From Bacillota bacterium (GTDB lineage Bacteria; Bacillota; Clostridia; Oscillospirales; Oscillospiraceae): 64,000 nucleotides of DNA. Both the position numbers and the translations under genes were made by a program. The stretch spans positions 1 to 64,000 of the forward strand of contig JAUNCL010000004.1 in the NCBI GenBank assembly GCA_030535235.1, read 5' to 3'. The notes under the pieces are model-generated. The model was not told the origin of the DNA. It did not search any database and saw nothing but the letters and a program-made list of their open reading frames with translations. Positions 8,829 through 16,400 of this stretch are shown in pieces (position 1 is the stretch's first letter; every line of letters begins with the position of its first letter).

Positions 8829-9092
8829 CCATTTTGCCGTCTGCCGGTATTTTTCCTGGATCATCCGGTACCCCTCCAGCACCGGCCGGATGCAGGTAAG
8901 GAACTCCTCACCATCGGGCGTGGTGACGATCCCCCGGTTGGTCCGCTCAAACAGACAGACCCCCAGCTCCTCCTCCAGGGACCGCACCGACTCCGAAAGC
9001 CGGGACTGGGAGAGGAACAGCCTTCGGGCCGCACCGCTGATGGACCCGGCCCGGGCCACCTCCTCCACGGACTGAAGCTGCTGTAAGGTCAT
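8823..9092 (-). CDS. HTH-only LysR-family protein
   Basis: An 89-residue protein that aligns with the N-terminal winged helix-turn-helix and linker helix of LysR regulators (SISGAARRLFLSQSRLSESV; FERTNRGIVTTPDGEEFL). It stops just where the effector-binding domain normally begins. The stop lies inside the downstream operator. The ribosome site AAAGGAGATAAGAGG precedes the ATG. It could be a truncated remnant of a CysB-like regulator, or a functional DNA-binding/dimerisation module acting with or against the full-length LysR at 14357. No remnant of an effector domain is visible downstream. Confidence 0.75.
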   Translation of the reverse strand: MTLQQLQSVEEVARAGSISGAARRLFLSQSRLSESVRSLEEELGVCLFERTNRGIVTTPDGEEFLTCIRPVLEGYRMIQEKYRQTAKWR

Positions 9093-9110
9093 CCTCTTAT
9101 CTCCTTTCTT

Positions 9111-9129
9111 CTATCGGAAAGTCCGATAG
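9111..9129. promoter_or_regulatory. Palindrome between the HTH-LysR gene and the sulfhydrylase gene
   Basis: An 8-bp perfect inverted repeat, CTATCGGA-AAG-TCCGATAG. It shares the CGATA/TATCG half-site with the two operators at 8814 and 15373, but in the opposite half-site order. It lies between divergent genes, so it may control both. Autoregulation by one of the LysR proteins is possible. Confidence 0.5.
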
Positions 9130-9190
9130 CTGTTTCCTTATAAACATGGTAAAATAGTATGCAATTATTCTGTAAAGAAAGGTGAACACC

Positions 9191-10420
9191 ATGGAATTCA
9201 ATACAAAGCTTCTCCACGGCCGGGCGGTGACCCCCTATCCCAACGGGGCCACCCTGCCTCCCATTGCCCAGTCCAATGCCTTTCAATATGAATCCTTTGA
9301 GCAGTTGGAACAGGTCTTTGCCCACAAGGCCATGGGCTTTGCCTACTCCCGCATCGGAAATCCCACCGTGGCTGCCTTTGAACAGCGGGTGGCAGAACTG
9401 GAGGGAGGTGCGGGAGCGGTGGCCACCTCTTCGGGGATGGCGGCTCTTTCTATGGCGCTGCTGTGTATCCTCTCACCCGGAGATGAGATCATCGCCGGCA
9501 GCGGCTCCTATGGGGGTACCATCGACCTCTTCGGCAACCTGGAAAAGCTGGGCATCACAACCCGGTTCGTTCACGAACTCACGGCGGCGGAGATCGCCCC
9601 CCTCATCACCCCCAGAACCCGGGTGATTTTCGGGGAGCTTATCTCCAATCCCTCCCTGCGTGTGATGGACGTGGCCGCTGTGGCGGAGCTGGCCCATGCC
9701 CATGGGCTGCCTCTCCTTGTGGACAGCACCACCGCCACCCCCTATCTGGCCACCTCCCTGGCCCTGGGGGCTGATATCGTAGTCCACTCCTCCTCCAAAT
9801 ACATCAGCGGCAGCGGGGACGCCATCAGCGGGATCATTGTGGACGGAGGCAAATTCCCCTGGAACTTCTCCGTTCACACCGCCTTACAGGGCTTTGAAAA
9901 GTACAGAAAGATGGCCTTCCTCACCCGGCTGCGCACGGATCTCTGGGAAAACTTCGGCGGATGTCTGGCCCCTATGAACGCCTTTCTTGGGGTGGTGGGC
10001 CTGGAGACCCTGGGGCTACGGATGGACCGCATCTGCGAGAACGCTGCCGCCCTGGCGGCAGCCCTGGACCGGGCGGGCGTGTCTGAGGTGTGCCACCCCT
10101 CCCTGCCTCAGCACCCCGCCCACGACCTGTGCATCCGCCAGTTCCGGGGGCGAGGCGGCGGCATTCTGACCTTCCGGGCCGGGTCCAGGGACCGGGCCGC
10201 CGCCATCCTGAACCGTCTGGAATACGCCGCCATCGCCAGCAACGTCGGAGATGTGCGGACGCTGGTAATCCACCCGGCCTCTACCATTGCCATGAAAAAT
10301 ACAGAAGCCCAGCGGCAGGCGGCGGGGATCTACGACGACACCATCCGTGTCAGCGTGGGGATCGAAGACCCCGCCGATCTCATCAAAGACTTTCTGCAGG
10401 CGGTGGGCGGCGCTGACTGA
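9191..10420 (+). CDS. O-acetylhomoserine sulfhydrylase-type PLP enzyme
   Basis: Cys/Met metabolism PLP enzyme of 409 residues, in the O-acetylhomoserine sulfhydrylase (MetY) group. It has the SRIGNPT motif (about residue 53), SSGMAAL, and the Schiff-base Lys203 in SSSKYISGSGD. The ATG at 9191 has an AAAGGTG ribosome site; a GTG three codons earlier is too close to it. It probably joins O-acetylhomoserine and a sulfur donor to give homocysteine. The neighbouring carrier/E1/JAMM genes suggest a protein thiocarboxylate as donor, as described for Wolinella MetY. Cystathionine synthase or methionine lyase activity cannot be excluded from sequence. Confidence 0.9.
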   Translation: MEFNTKLLHGRAVTPYPNGATLPPIAQSNAFQYESFEQLEQVFAHKAMGFAYSRIGNPTVAAFEQRVAELEGGAGAVATSSGMAALSMALLCILSPGDEIIAGSGSYGGTIDLFGNLEKLGITTRFVHELTAAEIAPLITPRTRVIFGELISNPSLRVMDVAAVAELAHAHGLPLLVDSTTATPYLATSLALGADIVVHSSSKYISGSGDAISGIIVDGGKFPWNFSVHTALQGFEKYRKMAFLTRLRTDLWENFGGCLAPMNAFLGVVGLETLGLRMDRICENAAALAAALDRAGVSEVCHPSLPQHPAHDLCIRQFRGRGGGILTFRAGSRDRAAAILNRLEYAAIASNVGDVRTLVIHPASTIAMKNTEAQRQAAGIYDDTIRVSVGIEDPADLIKDFLQAVGGAD

Positions 10421-10447
10421 GGGCCGATATCCCCTCCCGGATAAGAT

Positions 10448-10472
10448 AAGACACGGCCGCAAGCCGTGTCTT
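10448..10472. terminator. Bidirectional terminator between the sulfhydrylase and trxB-like genes
   Basis: Hairpin AAGACACGGC / GCCGTGTCTT around a 5-base loop, lying between two convergent stop codons. It is followed by a T-rich stretch on the plus strand. Confidence 0.75.
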
Positions 10473-10481
10473 GTCTTGATT

Positions 10482-11396
10482 CTATCGTTTCGTAAGCAGA
10501 TACGCCGCGGCAGAGGTGGCTGCGTTGGCTCCATCGGCCACCGCCGTTGTGACCTGGCGGAGGGGCTTCCTCCGAGCGTCTCCGGCTGCGAACAGCCCGG
10601 GAACCACGGTCCGGCCGCTCTCCTCCGACAGAATATATCCTTCCTCGTCCAGCAGACCGGGTAATCCCCGGAGGCAGTCCGTCTGGGGTCGGGTCCCCAC
10701 AGCCAGAAACACCCCGGCGCAGGGGATCTCACCCCGGACTCCTCCCGAGACCGTCCGGACTCCCGTTACCTGGTCTTCCCCCAGGATCTCCATGGGCTGG
10801 GTGTGTCGAAGGATGGTCACGTTTTCGGTGGATTCCAGCAACTTTACCCGGCTGGGCGCGGCCCGGAACACCTCCCGCCGGAGCAGGAGGGTCACGCGAG
10901 GGCAAAGGTTCGCCAAGTAGAGGGCATCCTCCACACCGGCGTCCCCGCCGCCTACCACCACCACGGGTTTGCCGGCGTAAAACGACCCATCACAGACAGC
11001 GCAGTAAGATACCCCAGCCTTATCCTCCCCCGGGATCCCCAGAGGTGCGGGCGAGGCTCCCAAGGCGGCGATCACCACTTTGGCCCGAAAGCTCTCCCCT
11101 TCCGATGTTTCCACCGTAAACCCGCTTTTCTCTTTTGTGATGGCGGCAGCCTCTCCGCAGAGAATCTCCGTTCCCAGGTCCAGGGCCTGCCGGCGGAAGC
11201 ATTCCCCCAGCTCCGCTCCGGTGATCCCAGGCAGACCGGGATAGTTATTCACCTGAAGGGCAGCACTGATCTGGCCGCCGCCCCAGCCGTCCAACTCCAG
11301 AACAGCGAACCGCAGCCGGGCCCGGGCGGCATAGATAGCCGCCGTCAGGCCCGCCGGTCCGCCGCCCAGAATGAGCAGATCATAGACGTCAGACAT
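10482..11396 (-). CDS. Thioredoxin reductase-like flavoprotein
   Basis: A 304-residue FAD/NAD(P)H pyridine-nucleotide disulfide oxidoreductase of the TrxB family. It has N-terminal GGGPAGLTAAIYAARA, redox CAVC (Cys132/Cys135), a second nucleotide fold VVGGGDAGVEDALYL and C-terminal GLFAAGDARRKPLRQ. The ATG at 11396 follows AGAGGAATT and overlaps the JAMM gene by 8 bases. Last gene of the sulfur-relay operon. The likely role is to keep the operon's thioredoxin, and through it the carrier system, reduced. Confidence 0.92.
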   Translation of the reverse strand: MSDVYDLLILGGGPAGLTAAIYAARARLRFAVLELDGWGGGQISAALQVNNYPGLPGITGAELGECFRRQALDLGTEILCGEAAAITKEKSGFTVETSEGESFRAKVVIAALGASPAPLGIPGEDKAGVSYCAVCDGSFYAGKPVVVVGGGDAGVEDALYLANLCPRVTLLLRREVFRAAPSRVKLLESTENVTILRHTQPMEILGEDQVTGVRTVSGGVRGEIPCAGVFLAVGTRPQTDCLRGLPGLLDEEGYILSEESGRTVVPGLFAAGDARRKPLRQVTTAVADGANAATSAAAYLLTKR

Positions 11397-11802
11397 AGAC
11401 CAATTCCTCTTGTTCTGCCATTCCTCCCTCAATGTGGAAGGAATGCAGCACCGGCGCATCTCCATCCTGAAGGGACAGGATCATGTAGCTGGCCTTGCTG
11501 TCAAAAGCCAGCCGCTTGTCCTCCTGGCTGGGGCGTGATGGGGATGAAGGGTGGCTGTGCCAGTTTCCCAGTGGAGTGCAGCCATTGGCCCGCATGTCTT
11601 TCACCGCCGCCAGCTGGGCCTGGGGAGACAGGGTAAAGTGCTCGCTGCTGTGGTCGGTGTTTTCCAGAAGATACACCTTCTCCACCCGCTTATTCCCCGT
11701 TTGGTCGATGACGCCGCCGAGGAGTCCGCAGGCCTCCTCCGGCAGACAGGCCCGGGCATGGGCCAAAATGGTCTCGTAATCCTCTCGTTTCAGCGTGATC
11801 AT
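11389..11802 (-). CDS. JAMM/MPN+ metallopeptidase for the sulfur carrier
   Basis: A 137-residue M67-family zinc peptidase with the JAMM signature: Glu22/23 near the N-terminus, then H82-x-H84-P with S92-x2-D95. It overlaps the E1 gene by 4 bases. In the QbsD, Mec and HcyD systems such peptidases trim residues after the Gly-Gly of a ThiS-like carrier, or release the product from it. The carrier encoded here ends GGGC, so the expected job is removal of the terminal Cys. Family function is known; the substrate here is inferred. Confidence 0.9.
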   Translation of the reverse strand: MITLKREDYETILAHARACLPEEACGLLGGVIDQTGNKRVEKVYLLENTDHSSEHFTLSPQAQLAAVKDMRANGCTPLGNWHSHPSSPSRPSQEDKRLAFDSKASYMILSLQDGDAPVLHSFHIEGGMAEQEELVYV

Positions 11803-12602
11803 AGGCCCTCACACTCCACCTGTTCGTAATCGATGAGTTCCGTAATGGTGGGATGCTCTCCGCACACACCGCACCGGTGGTTCCGGGGCAGCTTCACCGT
11901 GCGGAACTTCATGGTCAGGGCATCATAGGTCAGAAGCTTGCCGGTGAGCAGCTCCCCCGCGCCAGTGATGTACTTAATGGCCTCCAGCGCCTGGAGGCAC
12001 CCGATAACGCCAGCCATGGCCCCGATGACACCTGCTTGCTTGCAGGTGGGGACTGCGTCCTTTGGAGGCGGGTTTTCAAACACGCAGCGATAGCAGGGAC
12101 CCTCCCCAGGCACATAGGTCATAAGCTGCCCGCTGAACCGGAGGATACCCGCATGGGAAAAGGGCTTACCCGCCATGACGCAGGCATCGTTGATGAGAAA
12201 CTTGGCAGGGAAGTTGTCGGTACCGTCGAGAATGAAGTCATAGTCCCGGATCATATCGGCGATGTTATCCGCCCCCACAAAGGTATGGTAGGTGTGAACC
12301 TCTACCTCCGGGTTAATTGCCTTTATGGACTCCTTGGCAGATTCCACCTTGGGCTTACCCAGATCGGGGGTGCCGTGGATCACCTGTCGCTGGAGGTTGG
12401 ACAGGTCCACCACGTCCGCGTCGGCGATGCCGATGGTCCCCACCCCGGCTCCGGCCAGATACATCGCCGCCGGAGCGCCCAGACCGCCGGCCCCGATGAT
12501 AAGCACCTTGGCGTTCAGGAGCTTCTTCTGTCCCTTGACACCAATCTCCTTCAGGATGATCTGGCGGGAGTACCGTTCCAGTTGTTCATTGGTAAAGGCC
12601 AT
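11799..12602 (-). CDS. ThiF/MoeB/HesA-type E1 activating enzyme
   Basis: A 267-residue adenylyltransferase that activates the C-terminus of a ubiquitin-like sulfur carrier. It shows the nucleotide motif GAGGLGAPAAMYLAGAG, the catalytic NLQRQ region (DLSNLQRQVIHG), DGTDNFPAKFLINDAC, and zinc Cys pairs (CYRC; CGVCGEHP). The start overlaps the carrier stop (TGATG), which indicates coupled synthesis of E1 and carrier. MoeB or ThiF proper are alternatives, but no molybdopterin or thiamin genes are nearby. Confidence 0.93.
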   Translation of the reverse strand: MAFTNEQLERYSRQIILKEIGVKGQKKLLNAKVLIIGAGGLGAPAAMYLAGAGVGTIGIADADVVDLSNLQRQVIHGTPDLGKPKVESAKESIKAINPEVEVHTYHTFVGADNIADMIRDYDFILDGTDNFPAKFLINDACVMAGKPFSHAGILRFSGQLMTYVPGEGPCYRCVFENPPPKDAVPTCKQAGVIGAMAGVIGCLQALEAIKYITGAGELLTGKLLTYDALTMKFRTVKLPRNHRCGVCGEHPTITELIDYEQVECEGL

Positions 12603-12808
12603 CAGCAGCCACCTCCCATGAAGTAAAGGAACTCGATCTCGTCTCCGTCCTTCAAAGAGGTTTCATCCCGGACCTCAGCGTCCAGCAATTCGTCGTTGAG
12701 AGAAACGGTAACATACAGAGGGCTCTCTACCTTCTCCTCCTGGATCAGCTGACCCACGGTCAGCCCATCAGGATATTCTTTTCGATTGCCTGCCACAAGA
12801 ATGTTCAT
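12602..12808 (-). CDS. ThiS/MoaD-like sulfur carrier with Cys-capped tail
   Basis: A 68-residue beta-grasp protein. The C-terminus reads FMGGGC, so one Cys follows the Gly run that must be exposed for adenylation and thiocarboxylation. Known capped carriers (QbsE, ending Gly-Gly-Cys-Phe, and HcyS) need a JAMM peptidase before they can be charged, and that peptidase is encoded two genes downstream. The likely role is sulfide carrier for homocysteine synthesis by the adjacent PLP enzyme. Ordinary ThiS ends at GG, so this is unlikely to be the thiamin carrier. Confidence 0.9.
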   Translation of the reverse strand: MNILVAGNRKEYPDGLTVGQLIQEEKVESPLYVTVSLNDELLDAEVRDETSLKDGDEIEFLYFMGGGC

Positions 12809-12829
12809 CGTATCTTCCTCATTTCTTTC

Positions 12830-13150
12830 TTATTCCGTAAACGCCTCTTCCAGAAAGGCGTCCAGTTCATCTTTGGAGATGACCCCTCTGTGCCGAGCGA
12901 TCTCCAATCCCTCCCGGAACAGAATCAAGGTAGGGGTAGCCTGGATGGCATACTGCCCGGCTATCTCCGGGCTTCCCGAGAGGTTGACCCGTGCCACCTC
13001 CGCCCGGCCGGCCCAGGCGGCCTCCGTCTGGGTCAGCAGCGGGGCAATCCGGCGGCAGGCCACACAGCCATCCTTGTAAAAATCCGCCAGAACCACGGAA
13101 TGCTCCCTCAGGAACTGGTCAAATGTCCCGGCGTTCAGATTCACTGCCAT
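12830..13150 (-). CDS. Thioredoxin-like protein with a CVAC active site
   Basis: A 106-residue thioredoxin fold. The redox motif is CVAC (Cys29/Cys32) instead of the usual CGPC, and the cis-Pro loop QATPTLILF is intact. The ATG at 13150 lies one base after the stop of the TusA-like gene and has an AGGTGGGGGA ribosome site; a start 8 codons upstream would overlap that gene. It probably supplies electrons or sulfur transfer within this operon together with the TrxB-like protein. Confidence 0.88.
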   Translation of the reverse strand: MAVNLNAGTFDQFLREHSVVLADFYKDGCVACRRIAPLLTQTEAAWAGRAEVARVNLSGSPEIAGQYAIQATPTLILFREGLEIARHRGVISKDELDAFLEEAFTE

Positions 13151-13151
13151 G

Positions 13152-13397
13152 TCAGTCCCCCACCTTTCGGACAATCAGATCATAGGTGCCGTCCTCATTG
13201 TCGATGAGCTTCAAAATCTGGTGTCCGTCCTCCTTGATGCTCCGGGGGACGTTCTGTACCGGTTCCCCATCGTTCATGTGGACGGACAGAACCTCTCCGT
13301 CCTCTAACTCCTCCAAAGCCACCTTCGCTTTCACAAAGGTCACAGGGCAGACCACATCCGTAATGTCCACCCGTTCTCTCACATCAAACTCAGCCAT
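13152..13397 (-). CDS. TusA/SirA-like sulfur transfer protein
   Basis: An 81-residue protein with the family's CPxP-like motif, here DVVCPVTFVKAKVALEEL, where the Cys (residue 17) would carry a persulfide. It overlaps the sulfite reductase gene by 8 bases. It lies between the sulfide-forming enzyme and the thiocarboxylate carrier genes, so it may pass sulfur between them. Direct sulfide use by the E1/carrier is the alternative. Confidence 0.9.
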   Translation of the reverse strand: MAEFDVRERVDITDVVCPVTFVKAKVALEELEDGEVLSVHMNDGEPVQNVPRSIKEDGHQILKLIDNEDGTYDLIVRKVGD

Positions 13398-14250
13398 GAT
13401 ACGCCTCCTTTACTTTTTCTTTCAGTTCATCCCAGCCCAGGCGCTCCAGCGTTTTCGCAAATCGCTCCCCGGGCTTGGCATTTTCTGCAAAATAGTCAAT
13501 GGCCGCATCAGTCACCCGGTACAGGGTCTCTTCATCCCGGAGGATAGGGACCAGACCTGTTCCCTTGTGGATCTCATTGCCAAAGGTTCCGCCGAAGTAG
13601 ACCAGATAACCGCTGGTCCCCTCCATGGCGTCTGTGGGACAGGCGGTGACACACCGACCGCAGTAGTTGCAGAGATCATCATGGATCATGATCTTGCCCT
13701 CCTCCATGGTGATGGCCTTCCGGCGGCAGGCCTTTTCGCACACGCCGCAGGAGATGCACGTGTCCTCCACCCAGTTCAGGGTCATGCCTCCCTTGATGCC
13801 CACGTCGTTTTCCTCGGCCTTCAGACAGTTGTTCTGGCAGCCTGTGACGCCGAACTTAAACTTGTGGGGAAGCTGGCGGCCAAAGTAGCGCTGGTCCAGC
13901 CCCTGGGCCACAGCATAAGCATCAATGCAGCCGCTGGGACAACATTTGCCCGCCTGACAGGCAGTGACCGTCCGCACCCTGGGGCCGCAGACGCCGGGAG
14001 ATACTCCACCCGCTGCCAGGGCAGCTTTCACATCTTCGATATCCTCCAACTTGATGAAGGGGATCTCCACGCCCTGGCGGGAGGTCAGATGGACGTAGTC
14101 CTGGCCGTACTTTTGCGCCACGGCTGTGATCGTACGCAACTGCTTCGTGGTCAGGGTCCCTCCCACCACCCGCAGACGAAGGGAAAAGGTATTTTTCTGT
14201 TTCTGACGCATAAAGCCTCCAGCCTTCAACGCCGCATAGTCAACTGCCAT
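13390..14250 (-). CDS. Small siroheme [4Fe-4S] sulfite reductase with ferredoxin domain
   Basis: A 286-residue nitrite/sulfite reductase. Siroheme/4Fe-4S ligands are C98-x5-C104 and C138-x3-C142. Two ferredoxin clusters follow (Cys165/168/171/175 and 194/197/200/204). The size and the inserted ferredoxin domain match the small anaerobic assimilatory-type and AsrC/Fsr-like enzymes rather than CysI. The ATG at 14250 follows AGGAGG by 8 bases. First gene of the relay operon; it should turn sulfite from the AprBA/ATP sulfurylase operon into sulfide. Confidence 0.92.
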   Translation of the reverse strand: MAVDYAALKAGGFMRQKQKNTFSLRLRVVGGTLTTKQLRTITAVAQKYGQDYVHLTSRQGVEIPFIKLEDIEDVKAALAAGGVSPGVCGPRVRTVTACQAGKCCPSGCIDAYAVAQGLDQRYFGRQLPHKFKFGVTGCQNNCLKAEENDVGIKGGMTLNWVEDTCISCGVCEKACRRKAITMEEGKIMIHDDLCNYCGRCVTACPTDAMEGTSGYLVYFGGTFGNEIHKGTGLVPILRDEETLYRVTDAAIDYFAENAKPGERFAKTLERLGWDELKEKVKEAYHG

Positions 14251-14274
14251 CACTAAAACCTCCTATGAATCTTC

Positions 14275-14303
14275 TTGACAAGACAGTATCGTCCCTTTAT
14301 AAT
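14275..14303 (+). promoter_or_regulatory. Consensus promoter of the LysR gene
   Basis: TTGACA, 17-base spacer, TATAAT: a perfect sigma-A match, 53 bases upstream of the regulator's ATG. The divergent sulfite-reductase operon must start in the same 100-base gap, where I see only weak -10/-35 candidates. That fits an activated promoter. A GTATCG half-site (14287-14292) lies in the spacer. Confidence 0.85.
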
Positions 14304-14356
14304 CCTATTTATTTAATATGTTTTATTTGTTTACTTCCCGGAAAGAAGGCACAGCC

Positions 14357-15268
14357 ATGAAACTGGAACAGCTATACTACTTTCAAGAGGCGGTGAAATA
14401 CCGCTCCATCTCTGTGGCAGCGAAGCAAAACTACGCCTCCCAATCCTCCTTCAGCAGCGCAATCTCCAAGCTGGAGCAGGAGCTGGGAGCCCCCCTCCTC
14501 CGGCGCACCAATGCAGGTGTGGAGCCCACCGAGTTTGGCTGGGTGGCCCTGGACAAGGCAGAGACCATCTTCCAGGCCCAACAGGAACTGCTGGCCGCCG
14601 CCCAGGAAAACAGCTGTGCGGGAATCGTAAATCTCCGGTGTGTTCCCGGCCTCCACCGCCGGATCCTCACGGCGGTCATCCCGCCCCTGGAGGAGCGCTA
14701 CCCCAGTGTCGTTCTGTCTGTATCCACCGGGGAGAGCCGAAGGATCGCCAGCGCCGTTTCCTCGGGAACCTCTGCTATTGGCATTGTTGTAAAGGGAAAC
14801 TACCTCACATCCTTTCGGGATCTCACCTATACGCCCCTCTTCCGGGAGGACTTCTTGCTGTATGCGGGCAGGAACTCCCCCCTTTGGGGGCGGAAGTCCG
14901 TCACCTGGCAGCAGGTCCAGTCTCAAATCTATATCGGACTCATAGATTCCTTTCAACAGAACAACGAAGGGGGCATGACAGACTTTCTCGGAAATTTCCC
15001 GCCAACTGTAGACTGCTGGAGCGATGACCCGGAGTCGATTAAGAAGCTCATCACCCAGTCTGACCGGGCAGCCATCTTCCCCCGTTCTATGGCAGACGAG
15101 GATCCCTACCTGTTAAGCGGAATCCTTCAGGCTCTGACCATCACCGGACGGGACACATCCTTTGAGGCGGGATATCTCACCAGTACCCGGTATCGGCTGT
15201 CGCCGCCGGATCAGACGGTGATCCAGATTCTGAATGAAACTGTGGCTAAACTGCCTCAAGAGGATTGA
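14357..15268 (+). CDS. LysR-family transcriptional regulator of sulfur genes
   Basis: A full-length LysR regulator of 303 residues. It has an N-terminal winged HTH (SISVAAKQNYASQSSFSSAI), a linker helix, and a periplasmic-binding-like effector domain from about residue 90. The ATG at 14357 follows GAAAGAAGG. It is divergent from the sulfite reductase operon and lies between the two operator copies, so it is the best candidate for binding CGATA-N5-TATCG. The effector (O-acetylserine or a sulfur compound in known relatives) cannot be read from the sequence. Confidence 0.9.
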   Translation: MKLEQLYYFQEAVKYRSISVAAKQNYASQSSFSSAISKLEQELGAPLLRRTNAGVEPTEFGWVALDKAETIFQAQQELLAAAQENSCAGIVNLRCVPGLHRRILTAVIPPLEERYPSVVLSVSTGESRRIASAVSSGTSAIGIVVKGNYLTSFRDLTYTPLFREDFLLYAGRNSPLWGRKSVTWQQVQSQIYIGLIDSFQQNNEGGMTDFLGNFPPTVDCWSDDPESIKKLITQSDRAAIFPRSMADEDPYLLSGILQALTITGRDTSFEAGYLTSTRYRLSPPDQTVIQILNETVAKLPQED

Positions 15269-15310
15269 TATCTCTATATATCCTATATGTTCTATAGGAA
15301 ATTATGTTGT

Positions 15311-15339
15311 AGTATAGGCCAGACCGGAGGAAAAGTCAA
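15311..15339 (-). promoter_or_regulatory. Orphan minus-strand copy of the sbp promoter
   Basis: On the minus strand, TTGACT (15339-15334), 17 bases, TATACT (15316-15311), with the CGATACCCCCTATCG palindrome 33 bases upstream of the -35. This repeats the geometry of the sbp promoter (32 bases). No minus-strand gene lies downstream: transcription would run antisense into the 3' end of the LysR gene. Confidence 0.6.
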
Positions 15340-15372
15340 GAAAACCCAGCTAAGTTAGCCCATGCGCTTTTT

Positions 15373-15387
15373 CGATACCCCCTATCG
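15373..15387. promoter_or_regulatory. Palindromic operator, copy 2 (CGATACCCCCTATCG)
   Basis: Identical over 15 bases to the operator at 8814. It lies 12 bases upstream of the -35 of the plus-strand hydrolase promoter and 33 bases from the -35 of the minus-strand promoter, so one protein bound here could act on both. Confidence 0.65.
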
Positions 15388-15399
15388 CATTTTTTGCAA

Positions 15400-15428
15400 T
15401 TGACAGCTTCCGTCACCCATGCTATTAT
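15400..15428 (+). promoter_or_regulatory. Promoter of the hydrolase-mnmA-desulfurase operon
   Basis: TTGACA (15400-15405), 17 bases, TATTAT (15423-15428), about 98 bases upstream of the hydrolase ATG. Its position just downstream of the operator links this operon to sulfur control. Confidence 0.8.
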
Positions 15429-15525
15429 TACCTATAAACATTGTATTTTTATGGGTAATAAAAGCAGAAGATGTCATCCGGGAACCCGGAGCCGGAAACG
15501 AAACAGAAATGGAGGCGCACCAGCC

Positions 15526-16386
15526 ATGAAGAAACCTTTTGAACTGCACTATGGAAACAGCCCCCATCGACCAGACCTCCACGGCATTCTCCTCTCTGGC
15601 CAGAGAGGGAAACTGCTCGCAACCCTTTACACGGCCGCCGGGGCAGGGCAACATCCCACAGTACTCCTTTTCCATGGTATTCCCGGATGTGAGCAGAACC
15701 TGGACTTAGCCCAAACTCTTCGCCGCGCAGGTTTTCATGTGTTGACCTTTCACTACAGCGGATGCTGGGGCAGTGACGGGAATTATGCCTTGGCCCACAA
15801 CCTGGAAGACGCCAACACGGCCTTGGACTTTATCCTGAAGGATAGGATCTACGACTTTGACAAGAACCGTATCTATGGTGTGGGCCACAGCCTGGGGGGC
15901 TTCGTCTGCGGACAGCTTGCCGCCCACCGTCCGGAAATCCGGGGGGCCGTTCTGCTGGCGCCCTGCGATGTGGGCCGCCTACCCCAGCTGGCCGGAGAGG
16001 ATACCGGGGGCTACCAGACCCTTCTGGAGATCCTCAACGCCGCCGCCCCATGGCTCACAGGCGTTACCGGCGAGAGCCTGCGTCAAGAGGCAGTAATTCA
16101 CAGCGAAACCTTCCGTCTGGAATGTGTAGCCGACCAACTGGCAAAAAAGCCCCTGCTGTGTATCGGCGGAACCCTGGATATCCACACTCCCCCGGCCTAT
16201 CACTGCGAACCAGTGGAGCAGGCGATCCGGACTGCCGACGGTTCGCTGCTGCGCAGTGTCCGGTATCCCACCGACCATTTCTTTGCCGACTACCGCCTTA
16301 CCATGGCGGAAACGGTAACGGACTATCTGACAGAGCTGGCCAGGGAACCGTCCCTACAGGAAGGAAAGGAGTCTCTCAGGAAATAA
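15526..16386 (+). CDS. Alpha/beta hydrolase
   Basis: A 286-residue serine hydrolase of the dienelactone hydrolase/acyl-peptidase-like group. It has an oxyanion HGIPG motif near residue 50, nucleophile elbow GHSLGG (about residues 124-129) and a late DHFF motif holding the catalytic His. The ATG at 15526 has GGAGG upstream. An upstream in-frame extension would run across the promoter and is rejected. It is followed after 14 bases by mnmA. The substrate is unknown; a thioester or small ester is a guess from context only. Confidence 0.85.
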   Translation: MKKPFELHYGNSPHRPDLHGILLSGQRGKLLATLYTAAGAGQHPTVLLFHGIPGCEQNLDLAQTLRRAGFHVLTFHYSGCWGSDGNYALAHNLEDANTALDFILKDRIYDFDKNRIYGVGHSLGGFVCGQLAAHRPEIRGAVLLAPCDVGRLPQLAGEDTGGYQTLLEILNAAAPWLTGVTGESLRQEAVIHSETFRLECVADQLAKKPLLCIGGTLDIHTPPAYHCEPVEQAIRTADGSLLRSVRYPTDHFFADYRLTMAETVTDYLTELAREPSLQEGKESLRK

Positions 16387-16400
16387 GGTGTTGATCGAAT

